Below, piece by piece: positions 22,901 through 31,966 of a DNA stretch of 64,000 nucleotides. Source of the DNA: an uncultured Dehalococcoidia bacterium (lineage in GTDB: Bacteria > Chloroflexota > Dehalococcoidia > Lucifugimonadales > UBA3495); the NCBI GenBank assembly GCA_951813535.1, contig OX638345.1, positions 2,291,158 through 2,355,157 of the forward strand, written 5' to 3'. Under the pieces are notes generated by a model that ran no database searches, was not told the DNA's origin, and saw nothing but the letters and a program-made list of their open reading frames with translations. Position 1 is the stretch's first letter. Each line of letters opens with the position of its first letter. A program made the position numbers and the translations under genes.

Positions 22901-24464
22901 GCTCAGCGTAGATCAATTGACCCGCTTCCACGATGCTGTCATCGGCCAGGAAGCGGTTCTTCAGGATGGAGACTTCGCCACGGCTGATGGCGTCGTCCGA
23001 TGCCGAACCGCCGAATATGGGTTGGGTGGCGATTGCCACCGGATCACCCAGGGTTTCCGTAACCTGCTGCTGGACGCGAACCGTGCGGGTGCCGTCTTCC
23101 TGGTTTCCAATGAGAGAAAGGACCGTTCCACCGTTAGCCGCGTCGTAAGTCTCTACGCGTACTGTTTCCTCGTCGGCCGACTGCCCCTCAAACAGGTCAA
23201 CGGGTATTATCCGTCGGTCCGCCCGGCGCGCCAGGTAGCCGTAGTTGATCAGAGCGTCGACATCACGGTCTGACAGTATGCGGTGCTCGCGACCCGACGC
23301 CTCGAAAATGTCCGCAGGCGTGATTCCGTCCTCTGTTTCGGCACGGTTGCGGACGAGGTCAAGTATCTTTTTGTGGTGCTCGGATAGAATCTGCGAGGCG
23401 GACCGCCCGAGGCGCTGGTCAACCTTGATGCGCCCAACTTCCCCGAGGTCGAAACGTCGACCATCGTAGAAATGATTGAGCACGAACGTGCACGCGGCAT
23501 CCACCTGTACGGCCGGTTCGCCGGGCCGCAGCCACTTATACAGGTTCCGTTGCGCCAGGCCGATCCGGTAGGCCTGTTGGCTGTCGAATTCGCGATCGGG
23601 ATGTATGCGGTCCCATAGAGACCTGAGTTCCTCGTCTCGCGGATTGTAATCACGGTCTTCCGCCGGTTCTGATCCGGCAACGAAACGCCGGCAATCGTGG
23701 TTGTCTACGTTTTCAAAGAGCGCCCTCATCTCCTCGGCGTTGACGATACCAAGGGCGTAAAGGAACGTGGACACGCCCATGCGGCGGCGTCGGTCCACGC
23801 TGACGGTAATGGTTTCCGGCAGGTTCCGGCGGCGCGCGTAGTAATGAGTCCAGGTTGACAATTCGATGCGAGCGCCGCGGCTGGCCGATATCCGCGCTTT
23901 GTAGTACCAGTTTTCCAGTTTTCCGCACTCGGGACACGCAGGATCCTGCGAAGGCTCCCGTTCGAAGTACACGCCGGGGGCGCGTTGAAGTTGGCTGACG
24001 AGTACGCGCTCAGCGCCGTTGATAATGAACGTGCCAGTGTCGGTCATCATGGGCACGTCGCCAAAGAAAATGTCCGACTCGGTGATCTCGCCCGTTTCCT
24101 GGTCCCGCAACTGGGCTTTGACGTACAGCGGCTGGGAAAAGGTGATCTCCCGCTCCCGGCATTCTTCGGGACTGAACTGCGGTACGTCGAACCAGTGATC
24201 CAGGAAATACAGTTCGAACCGCTCAGCGCGACGCGACGCCTCGCCATTGGCGAAACGCCGGGTAATACCGGCGACGATAGGTGAGCAGTCCCGGAAAGTC
24301 TCTGCTAGTCCATTTGTTTTGAACCAGTCGAAAGACTCGACCTGGCTTCGGATGAGGTTGGGCACGTCCAGAACGTTCGCGATGCTCGAATCCGAGTAGG
24401 TTTTCACATCGCGAGCGGACAGACCGCGCTCGTTCCTGCCTGAGCGTTTACGGGTCAAGACCAT
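19908..24464 (-). CDS. rpoB: DNA-directed RNA polymerase subunit beta
   Basis: 1518 residues, against 1342 in E. coli. The rifampicin pocket ([23 protein letters not shown], near residue 675) has the residues of sensitive enzymes. The catalytic-region segments [13 protein letters not shown] and [19 protein letters not shown] are intact, as is the C-terminal clamp [20 protein letters not shown]. Extra length includes a CPEC-containing insert near residue 173, after the GVYFERE strand, and a longer block around residues 400-560. AGGAGGG precedes the ATG by 8 nt. No ribosomal protein genes (rplL-type) precede it here. Confidence 0.98.
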   Translation of the reverse strand: [1518 protein letters not shown]

Positions 24465-24663
24465 GAAACGACCCTCCTGACGGGTGCGCGGGGGTTGGTT
24501 AACGGATTTTGCCTGCTCCGCTGCCGTTCACGAGCAGACACTAAGACACGGCCAACCGTTCCCGGCAGGCCGCATCAATAGGTCAGTTTAGAACTGAGGG
24601 AGCAGGCGAAACTTCAAAAAATCAGGGCGATCAGCATTCTGCGCATATATGGTAAGTACTTGG

Positions 24664-24693
24664 ATGGTAAACGATTTGGAACGGATTTGTCAA
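24664..24693 (-). promoter_or_regulatory. Candidate promoter of rpoBC
   Basis: Minus-strand TTGACA (24693-24688), 18-nt spacer, TACCAT (24669-24664). The -35 is perfect and the -10 matches at four positions. It would give a leader of about 190 nt before rpoB. The rest of the 423-nt gap to fumC (24465-24887) shows no gene. Confidence 0.45.
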
Positions 24694-24887
24694 ACGCAAC
24701 GCGTCGATCATTCGGGCGATATCGTTTCATGAACCAGCCGGAAGCATCCCGAGCGAGCGTAAACGGGCTTCGATTTTTTGATACTGACGTCGGATACGCC
24801 TTTCACGTAATGCCTGGGATGCTTTCCCCTGATTGGCCCTGGATGCACAGGGTTCGGATGGGCCCGGACCGTGTTCGACCGGCAGTT

Positions 24888-26303
24888 CTAACCGCCGCCG
24901 CCCCGGACTTCCAGGCTCGGTTTTGTCATCTCTTCCGGGTTGAGCAGCGCGTCCAGTTCCGCTTCGCTGAGCGAAGTGTCGGTGCGAGCGATTTCCCGGA
25001 TCGTCCGTCCCGTTTCGGCCGCCTTTTTGGCGATCCCGGCGGCAGCGTCGTAACCGATAGAAGGCGCCAATGCCGTGCCCAGCATGAGGCCTTTCTCCAC
25101 CATCGCCGGGCCGGTCTCCGTAGCGGTGATTCCCACCACGCACTGGTCCGCGAAATTGCTCGCCGAAGCGGCTAACAACGACACCGATTGCAGCAGGTTG
25201 TACGCTGCCAAAGGCATCATGGTGTTCAGCTCGAAGTATCCCCCGGCTCCGGCGAGGGCAACGGCAGCGTCGTTGCCCACGACATGCGCCGCGACCTGGA
25301 TCACCGACTCGGAAATAACCGGGTTCACCTTGCCGGGCATGATACTGCTGCCCGGCTGGACCTCGGGCACGTTGATTTCCCCCAGGCCAGCCCGCGGACC
25401 GCACCCTAGGAACCGGATGTCGTTGGCGATCTTATGGAGGCTGATGGCTACGGTTTTCAACTGTCCGCTGGCCTCAACTATCCCGTCCAGCGTGGACTGC
25501 GCCTGGAAGTGGTTGCCGGTTTCTCGGATGGAAACCCCGGTCATCTCGGCCAATCGCGCGCACGTCCGCTTCGAGAACTCCGGATGCGTATTCACGCCGG
25601 TGCCGACCGCCGTTCCACCGAGCGCCACTTCCGCCAGGGCTTCCTGAGCGCGACGTACTCGCGCCACACTGTATTCCGCCTGTCCGGCGTAGCCGCTGAA
25701 TTCCTGCCCCAGGCGAACCGGCGTTGCGTCCTGCAGATGGGTGCGTCCCGTTTTTACAATGGGCCAGAACTCGTCGGCCTTTGCCTGCAGAGCTGTCCGC
25801 AGCGATTCCAGAGCCGGCGCCAGGTCCTCTTTGAGACCGAGGAGCGCAGCAAGGTGGATCGCCGTCGGGATCACGTCGTTGGAAGATTGACCGAGGTTGA
25901 CGTTGTCGTTGGGATGTACCAATCGCGATCCCAGGTCGCCGCCCAGAATCTGTGACGCTCGGTTGGCGATCACCTCGTTCGCGTTGGTGTTGGTGGAAGT
26001 GCCCGATCCGGTCTGGAAGATGTCCAGAACAAAATGCTCGTCGTGCTTGCCGTCCGCGACTTCCTGGGCCGCCTCGACGATGGCATTACCGGCCGTCCGG
26101 TCAAGGACGCCCAGGTCCATGTTGGTCTGTGCAGCGGCCAGTTTTATGAGTCCTAGAGCCCGTATGAACTGCCTGGGAAAACGAAGGTCGCTGATGGGGA
26201 AGTTCAAGACTGCCCTCATGGTAGACGCGCCGTATAGAGCGTCCGCCGGGACGTTCATCTCGCCCATGGAGTCGCGTTCGATCCGAGTTGCGGAAGTAGT
26301 CAT
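24888..26303 (-). CDS. fumC: Class II fumarate hydratase
   Basis: 471 residues of the fumarase/aspartase superfamily, interconverting fumarate and malate in the TCA cycle. The superfamily signature GSSIMPGKVNP is present, along with QTGSGTSTNTNANEV, SSNDVIPTAIH (site B/active site) and GRTHLQDATPVRLGQE, which carries the catalytic His. LGGTAVGTGVN supports fumarase; aspartase is the main alternative because the two share these motifs. The start ATG at 26303 has GAAGG upstream; the frame is open to 26384. It lies 77 nt after the second GMC gene, in the same direction. Confidence 0.87.
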   Translation of the reverse strand: MTTSATRIERDSMGEMNVPADALYGASTMRAVLNFPISDLRFPRQFIRALGLIKLAAAQTNMDLGVLDRTAGNAIVEAAQEVADGKHDEHFVLDIFQTGSGTSTNTNANEVIANRASQILGGDLGSRLVHPNDNVNLGQSSNDVIPTAIHLAALLGLKEDLAPALESLRTALQAKADEFWPIVKTGRTHLQDATPVRLGQEFSGYAGQAEYSVARVRRAQEALAEVALGGTAVGTGVNTHPEFSKRTCARLAEMTGVSIRETGNHFQAQSTLDGIVEASGQLKTVAISLHKIANDIRFLGCGPRAGLGEINVPEVQPGSSIMPGKVNPVISESVIQVAAHVVGNDAAVALAGAGGYFELNTMMPLAAYNLLQSVSLLAASASNFADQCVVGITATETGPAMVEKGLMLGTALAPSIGYDAAAGIAKKAAETGRTIREIARTDTSLSEAELDALLNPEEMTKPSLEVRGGGG

Positions 26304-26380
26304 CGCTTGGTGCCTTCCTGTTTCCTTGGTTTGCTGTGTGAAAATCGTGGTTCGGGTTCCGGTCAGGCGGAGGACCAGCG

Positions 26381-27931
26381 TCACTTGCCTTCCCTGATGA
26401 AGTCCGCGACGCGCTCGGCGATCATTATCGTAGTGGCGTTGGTGTTGGCGCGGATAACGTCGGGCATGACCGAGGCGTCAACCACTCTCAGGTTCTCCAT
26501 GCCGTAGACCCGGCAATACTGGTCGACCACTGCATCCAGGTCCGAGCCGGGGCCCATTTTGCAGGTGCCCGACGAATGGTGCTGGGTGTACGCATTGCGC
26601 AACATCCAATCGTCCAGCGCCGCGTTTGAGGCCAGGTCTTCGTCCGTCGGGGACAGACGCTCTGCCACAAACGCTCGGAACGTCGGTTGCTCGGCAATCT
26701 GCAGGCACAAACGAACCGCGGCGCGGAGGCGCTGGCGGTCAACCGGGTCGGACAGATAGTCATAGAACAGGTCCGGCTGTACGTGTGGGTCGGTCGACGT
26801 CAAACGCAGGCGCCCGGCGGTGCCCGCGTTCTGCAGCGCGGCGCTGAACCCGAAGTGGAAATCGTCAGTTTCGATGTTCACGCTGGCCGGGCGATGCTCA
26901 CTGGTCATCAGTATCGGCGAGACTTGGATGTCCCCGCGCGTTCCCGTGCCTTCTGGGCTGTACCGCAATCCTACCTGGATGCTGGGCGCCTCCAGGTCAG
27001 GCGGGTCGCCCACGCCGCGGAAGAGGCTGAACACCGCCGGATGGTCGCGGAGATTCTCGCCTACTCCGGTGAGCTCGTGCACCAACGGTATTCCCATATC
27101 CCCGAGATGGTCCGCCGGTCCCACTCCGGAGAGCAGCAGGATCTGCGGAGACCCGATTGCCCCCGCGCTCAGGATAATCCGGTTGCCGTATACCTCGAAA
27201 ACTTCGCCGCCGCTCTCGGCCTCTATGCCGACCGCGGTCTTGCCCTCAAAGAGGACGCGCCTGGTCACCACGTTGCCGCGAACGGTCAGGTTCATGCGAT
27301 GGCGGCACAGGGACAGATAAGTCAACGAAGTGCTCATCCGCACCCCGTCGATGTTGTTCAGCGGACGTGCCGCCACTCCAACGGAGTCCGGGTGATTCTG
27401 GTCAGTATCTTCCGGAAACCCCAATTCCCGGCAACTGTCGTAAAACGCTTCTGCCACCGGCAACCACTCATGACGCTTGTACCGGCGCACCGGGATCGGG
27501 CCTGAGTTTCCGTGAAAGTCGTCCCCGCCGAAATCCAGATCGTTTTCGAGGCGGCGGAAATAAGGCAGCACCTTGGTGAACGACCATTCGTCGTTGCCCC
27601 AGATCGCCCAGTTGTCGTAGTCCTCCGGTACGCCTCGGAACAGCACCTGGCCGTTGATGCTGGATGAACCGCCCATGGCTTTGCCGCGCGGGATGATGAT
27701 GGGCTCGTCCTGTCGCGGTGTTCCCTGGGCGAGGTAACCCCAGCTGTGCGGGCCGTAGGCTGATCGCCACACGTTGTTCCCGTTTTTCAGGTCAATCGGC
27801 AGGTGTTCGAAATCAGGGTAGTCGGGCCCGGCTTCCAGGAGCAGGACCGACACATTCGCGTCTTCCGTCAGGCGCGACGCCAGCGCGCACCCGGCTGATC
27901 CTCCTCCGACGATTATGTAGTCATACTGCAA
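26381..27931 (-). CDS. GMC family FAD-dependent oxidoreductase (second paralogue)
   Basis: 516 residues with the same architecture as the gene at 303: YIIVGGGSAGC FAD motif at the very N-terminus, IPRGKAMGGSSSINGQ, LSAGAIGSPQILLLSGVGP, the QHHSSGTCKMGP active-site His region and NTNATTIMIAER at the end. The start is a TTG at 27931: GGGAGGTG stands 4 to 5 nt before it, and the FAD strand begins right there; the next ATG upstream (27949) has no ribosome site. Substrate unknown. The two GMC genes probably arose by duplication but are well diverged. Confidence 0.88.
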   Translation of the reverse strand: MQYDYIIVGGGSAGCALASRLTEDANVSVLLLEAGPDYPDFEHLPIDLKNGNNVWRSAYGPHSWGYLAQGTPRQDEPIIIPRGKAMGGSSSINGQVLFRGVPEDYDNWAIWGNDEWSFTKVLPYFRRLENDLDFGGDDFHGNSGPIPVRRYKRHEWLPVAEAFYDSCRELGFPEDTDQNHPDSVGVAARPLNNIDGVRMSTSLTYLSLCRHRMNLTVRGNVVTRRVLFEGKTAVGIEAESGGEVFEVYGNRIILSAGAIGSPQILLLSGVGPADHLGDMGIPLVHELTGVGENLRDHPAVFSLFRGVGDPPDLEAPSIQVGLRYSPEGTGTRGDIQVSPILMTSEHRPASVNIETDDFHFGFSAALQNAGTAGRLRLTSTDPHVQPDLFYDYLSDPVDRQRLRAAVRLCLQIAEQPTFRAFVAERLSPTDEDLASNAALDDWMLRNAYTQHHSSGTCKMGPGSDLDAVVDQYCRVYGMENLRVVDASVMPDVIRANTNATTIMIAERVADFIREGK

Positions 27932-27975
27932 GGGGCACCTCCCGATCATCCATACACGGTCCGGCCAACAGCCCG

Positions 27976-28401
27976 CTACAGGCCGCAACTGGCCAGCAGG
28001 CAATTGAAGAAATCGACATCGTCCATGCCGCCGAGGGTTTCATCGTGCCGGTCCGCCAGGTGCCTCATAATGCGCGGCGTGTTCATCGGGATCAGCAGGG
28101 CGGTGGCGTTGATGCTGATGATCCCGATCATGGGATACGCCGTGAAACGGCCAGCCGCCTGCGATTGCTGCTCGCAGAGCAAGCACCGGACCGTGATTTC
28201 CTCGTCGCGTTGGTCATAGATCAGCCGGATCAGCGGAGCCCCGTCAAGTTGGGCGTCATACATTTCGCCGTTACCGAATTGGTCGGGACCTATGAATTCC
28301 GCGGCCAGCGAGTTCGTCCACCCTTCCGGCGGGTACACGACCCGATTGCTGTCCCTGGGCATGACCGGCACCTCGAAAACCAGGTAGAAAAAGCGTGGCA
28401 C
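27976..28401 (-). CDS. Conserved-looking hypothetical protein
   Basis: 141 residues, GTG start preceded by a GGGG ribosome-site candidate. No family recognised. It contains a CLLC motif (about residue 75) and a C-terminal DDVDFFNCLLASCGL. The mid-region RFTAYPMIGIISINATALLI is hydrophobic and could be a single membrane pass or a buried core. It lies 44 nt upstream of the GMC oxidoreductase, so co-transcription is likely. Confidence 0.5.
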   Translation of the reverse strand: MPRFFYLVFEVPVMPRDSNRVVYPPEGWTNSLAAEFIGPDQFGNGEMYDAQLDGAPLIRLIYDQRDEEITVRCLLCEQQSQAAGRFTAYPMIGIISINATALLIPMNTPRIMRHLADRHDETLGGMDDVDFFNCLLASCGL

Positions 28402-28671
28402 GATTTTACCCCATCGCTATTGCGATCCGCCACGCCGGGCAGCCCGAACGCGTGCCTCCGGTTGCCGTTGTGCTGGCCCCGACGCTGCGGCTCAGGTTTC
28501 AGCGGGCTAACCGGCTCGCCTAACCTGGCGTTCGCCGTGAACCGCGCCGCAGACGCCAAGGCAAATAACTGTTGGCCAGTGGTTGCCGCGCACCTATGAG
28601 TGTGGCACCATGAGTTCGATTAGTTGTACGGAGATTGCTAGAGTGTGTTCGACGCCATCAGGAGTGGACCG

Positions 28672-29466
28672 ATGAGTTTGAATATCTTCGACGTCAGCGG
28701 CCAGAAAGTGCTGCTGGTCGGTGCCGGTCGCGGCATCGGCAAAGGTATCGCCCTGGCGTTCGCTCAGTCGGGCGCGGACGTAGCGGTAACGGGCTTGACC
28801 TCCACCGGCGTGAACCGGGTTGCCGAGGAAATCCGGGCCATGGGCGGGACTTGCCTTCCGCTCACGGGCGATGCGACCACCGCGGCCGATACTGATGCCA
28901 TTGTCGGTCGTACCATCGCCGAGTTCGGCCATATCGACACGCTGGTCAACTGTGTCGGCGACGCGATTCGGAAGCCCGTTGTCCAATTGCCCGGCAGCGA
29001 CATCCCGGGTATGACCGAAACCGAGTGGCACAGCATCGTCGACATCAACCTGACCGAAGCATTCCAGGGTTGTCGTGCCGTGGGAGCGCACATGCTGGAA
29101 CGTGGAGAGGGTAACGTCATTAACATCAGCGGCTGGGCCTCCTTTCGCGGGCGCCCGATGTCTGCAGCCTATGACGCTGCCAAGGCCGGCCTGATGCGTT
29201 TCACCGAATGCGTGGCCCAGGAGTGGGCGCCCTTCGGCATTCGCTGCAATGCGATTGCCCCGGGAAGCTTTCCCGACCCGGAGCAGATGTCCGAGGAAGC
29301 TTTCGCGGCCCGCGACGCGTCCGCCGGCGAAACCATTCCCCTCGCCAGGGTTGGCCGCCTCATTGAGGTGGGCTATCTAGCCGTGTATCTCGCGTCGCCA
29401 GCCGCCTCTTATGTTACCGGCCAAACTTGGGCAATCGATGGCGGCGTCAGTATCAAGCATCCGTGA
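28672..29466 (+). CDS. SDR family NAD(P)-dependent oxidoreductase
   Basis: 264 residues. Classical short-chain dehydrogenase: GAGRGIGKG (cofactor loop, residues 17-25), LVNCVGDA, a catalytic Ser in NVINISGWAS, the active-site YDAAK, and the C-terminal YVTGQTWAIDGGVSI. Likely a 3-oxoacyl/alcohol-type reductase or dehydrogenase. The ATG at 28672 has AGGAGTGG upstream; the frame opens at 28645. It is followed by an acyl-CoA ligase and may act on the same substrate, but that is inference. Confidence 0.88.
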   Translation: MSLNIFDVSGQKVLLVGAGRGIGKGIALAFAQSGADVAVTGLTSTGVNRVAEEIRAMGGTCLPLTGDATTAADTDAIVGRTIAEFGHIDTLVNCVGDAIRKPVVQLPGSDIPGMTETEWHSIVDINLTEAFQGCRAVGAHMLERGEGNVINISGWASFRGRPMSAAYDAAKAGLMRFTECVAQEWAPFGIRCNAIAPGSFPDPEQMSEEAFAARDASAGETIPLARVGRLIEVGYLAVYLASPAASYVTGQTWAIDGGVSIKHP

Positions 29467-29593
29467 TCAGTTGTAGGAACCGGGGCCAAATCGGGCCTTC
29501 CAGTGCGAACATTCCCGCTTCTCAGAAACCCAATATCAGGAATTCCACGTCCTATGGCATGCAAACCGCGAGATCAGTGGCAGGAGGTTCGCC

Positions 29594-31207
29594 ATGACGA
29601 TGCATTACGAATTGCTGGCTACCCGTATTTTGGAACACGCGGCAACCCACTTTCCGAACAAGGAAATCGTGACGCGCGTAGGTGAGGACACCCACCGCTA
29701 CACCTACACCGACATGTTCACCCGCACGTCGCGTCTGGGCAACGCCCTGCGCGAATTGGGGGTCGGCCGCGGCGACCGCGTTGGCACTTTCGCCTGGAAC
29801 AACTACCGGCACCTGGAGGCCTATTTTGCCCCCGCCACCATCGGGGCGGTTACGCATACGATCAACATTCGTTTGGCGCCCGACGACATGGTGTTTATCA
29901 TCAACCACGCGGGTGATAAGGTGCTGTTGATCGATCCGGACCTTGCGCCCCTGATTGAAGCCATAGCTGATCGTCTGACCTCGGTGCAGCACTTCGTCAT
30001 CCTGGGCGAGCCGGACGAAATGACCACGGCGCTTCCCAACGCCGCGTGCTACGAAACCCTGTTGGCCGCAGCCTCGTCTGAGTACAGTCCGGCCGACGTT
30101 GACGAGTATTCGACCATGGGTCTCTGCTATACATCCGCTACTACAGGCCTGCCCAAGGGCGTGGCCTACTCCCACCGGGCGGTCTATATCCACTCGCTGA
30201 CCTCCGCCGCCTCAGATATGATCGGAGTGTTGGAACGCGATCGAATTATGGCGATAGTGCCCATGTTCCACGCCAACTGCTGGGGCTTTCCCTACACGGC
30301 CACCATGTTCGGCGCGTCCCAGATTTTCCCGGGCGTGCGACCAGACCCGCGCGTCATCTGCGAAATGATCGAGCGGGAGAAAGTGACCGTCAGCGCCGGT
30401 GTGCCGACCATTTGGATTGGCGTTTTGGACTATCTCCAACGCTCCGGTGTTGAGTACGATCTGTCCTCGTTGCGGCAGGTAGTCAGCGGTGGTTCGGCGG
30501 TTCCGTTGTCGGTATGGCAGGCTTACCGGGACCGGCTCGGCGTCGAAATAGTCCACGCCTACGGCATGACCGAGGCCACCCCCTTGATCTCGGTCAATCG
30601 GCGACGCAGTTGGCTGGACCACCTGTCCGACCAGGAACGGGTCGAACTGAACGCCAGCCAGGGCGTAGTTGCCCCGGGCATCGATATGAAGCTCGTTGAC
30701 GAAAACGGCGACGCCCTGGCGTGGGACGGTGAACAGCGCGGGGAACTCTGGTTCCGCGGCCCATGGCTGGCTGACGAATACATTGACGACGAGCGCAGTG
30801 CCGAAACCTTTATCGACGGCTGGTACCATAGCGGTGACATCGCCACCATTGACGCCAACGGCTATATCCAGATCGTTGATCGCGTCAGGGATATGGTGAG
30901 AAGCGGCGGCGAGTGGATATCCTCCGTGGACCTGGAGTCCGCGATCATGGCTCACCCAGACGTGCTGGAAGCGGCGGTCATCGCGGTACCTCATCCCCGG
31001 TGGCAGGAGCGGCCCCTGGCCTGCGTGGTATCGCGCTCGGAGGCGGCAGACCCGTTGACCAAGGACACCATATTGGACTTTATTCGACCCGACTTCGCCC
31101 GTTGGTGGCTTCCGGACGACGTGGTCTTCATCGACGAAATACCGAAAACCAGCGTCGGCAAATTCGATAAGAAAGTCCTCCGCGAGCGGTTCGAAACCCA
31201 CGCCTGA
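29594..31207 (+). CDS. Acyl-CoA synthetase (AMP-dependent ligase)
   Basis: 537 residues, ANL superfamily. It activates a carboxylic acid as acyl-AMP and then forms the CoA thioester. The P-loop is YTSATTGLPKGVAYSHR (residues about 177-193), with Ala in place of the usual Gly of TSGTTG. Also seen: HAYGMTEATPL (A5), SGDIATIDANGYI (A7), DRVRDMVRSGGEWIS (A8) and PKTSVGKFDKK, whose Lys is the catalytic residue of the C-terminal subdomain. AGGAGG lies 7 nt before the ATG. It most resembles long/medium-chain fatty-acyl-CoA ligases. The ccm cluster starts 10 nt downstream. Confidence 0.9.
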   Translation: MTMHYELLATRILEHAATHFPNKEIVTRVGEDTHRYTYTDMFTRTSRLGNALRELGVGRGDRVGTFAWNNYRHLEAYFAPATIGAVTHTINIRLAPDDMVFIINHAGDKVLLIDPDLAPLIEAIADRLTSVQHFVILGEPDEMTTALPNAACYETLLAAASSEYSPADVDEYSTMGLCYTSATTGLPKGVAYSHRAVYIHSLTSAASDMIGVLERDRIMAIVPMFHANCWGFPYTATMFGASQIFPGVRPDPRVICEMIEREKVTVSAGVPTIWIGVLDYLQRSGVEYDLSSLRQVVSGGSAVPLSVWQAYRDRLGVEIVHAYGMTEATPLISVNRRRSWLDHLSDQERVELNASQGVVAPGIDMKLVDENGDALAWDGEQRGELWFRGPWLADEYIDDERSAETFIDGWYHSGDIATIDANGYIQIVDRVRDMVRSGGEWISSVDLESAIMAHPDVLEAAVIAVPHPRWQERPLACVVSRSEAADPLTKDTILDFIRPDFARWWLPDDVVFIDEIPKTSVGKFDKKVLRERFETHA

Positions 31208-31216
31208 ACCGATTGG

Positions 31217-31942
31217 ATGAGCCACGCATCGTCTGGTCCGTCAGCCATATCGGGCGTCGGTCTGCGCAAGGACTACGGTGACCGCAGCGTCCTGAGGGGA
31301 GTCAACATCGCTGTGCCGTCGGGCCAGATCGCGGTCCTCTTCGGAGCCAACGGCGCGGGCAAAACCACGCTGCTCCGAACCCTCGCCGGCCTCTCTCGAC
31401 CCGATGCCGGCGATGTGCATATCGCCGGACTGCGGATGCGGAGGTCGGGCGGTCGCGCTCGCGACCTGGTCGGTTTCGTCGGTCACCAGACCCTGCTGTA
31501 CAACGACCTGACGTGCCGCGAAAATCTGGTTTTCTACGCGAAGCTCTACGGGGTCGCGCGTCCTGAACGACGCATCGAAAGTATCCTCGCCCGATTGAAC
31601 CTGGCTGACCGGGCGGATCGACGCGTGCGCACGCTGTCCCACGGCATGCAAAAGCGCCTGTCCGTAGCCAGAGCGATTCTGCACGAGCCGGCCGTCTTGT
31701 TGTTGGACGAACCGGAGTCAGGGCTTGATACCGATTCGGTCGCGTCTCTGGGCGAATTGTTGCAGGACTGGTCGTCGTCGGGTAAAACCGCTCTTTTGAC
31801 GACGCATAGCTCTGAAATCGGACAAGCCTGGGCGGACCGCGTGCTCACGTTGAACCGCGGCCGACTGGTAGAACAAACGCATGCTCACCGCGATGGCGTG
31901 GGCGCCAACGATGCCTCAAATGCCGATCCGGCTTCGGGCTGA
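31217..31942 (+). CDS. ccmA: Heme ABC exporter ATP-binding protein CcmA
   Basis: 241 residues. ABC ATPase of cytochrome c maturation System I, working with CcmB and CcmC to release heme-loaded CcmE. Walker A GANGAGKTT (about residues 38-46), signature LSHGMQKRLSVARA, Walker B LLLDEPESGLD. Its identity comes mainly from the following ccmB, ccmC, ccmD and ccmE. The C-terminus is a charged, low-complexity tail. Spacing of 10 nt after the acyl-CoA ligase suggests readthrough from that gene. Confidence 0.88.
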   Translation: MSHASSGPSAISGVGLRKDYGDRSVLRGVNIAVPSGQIAVLFGANGAGKTTLLRTLAGLSRPDAGDVHIAGLRMRRSGGRARDLVGFVGHQTLLYNDLTCRENLVFYAKLYGVARPERRIESILARLNLADRADRRVRTLSHGMQKRLSVARAILHEPAVLLLDEPESGLDTDSVASLGELLQDWSSSGKTALLTTHSSEIGQAWADRVLTLNRGRLVEQTHAHRDGVGANDASNADPASG

Positions 31943-31966
31943 GCCACCCCGGTTGGACCGTCGCCC

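Noticed and set aside
30212-31225. 337-codon minus-strand frame inside the acyl-CoA ligase.
   Set aside because: Antisense shadow; the plus strand has all ligase motifs.
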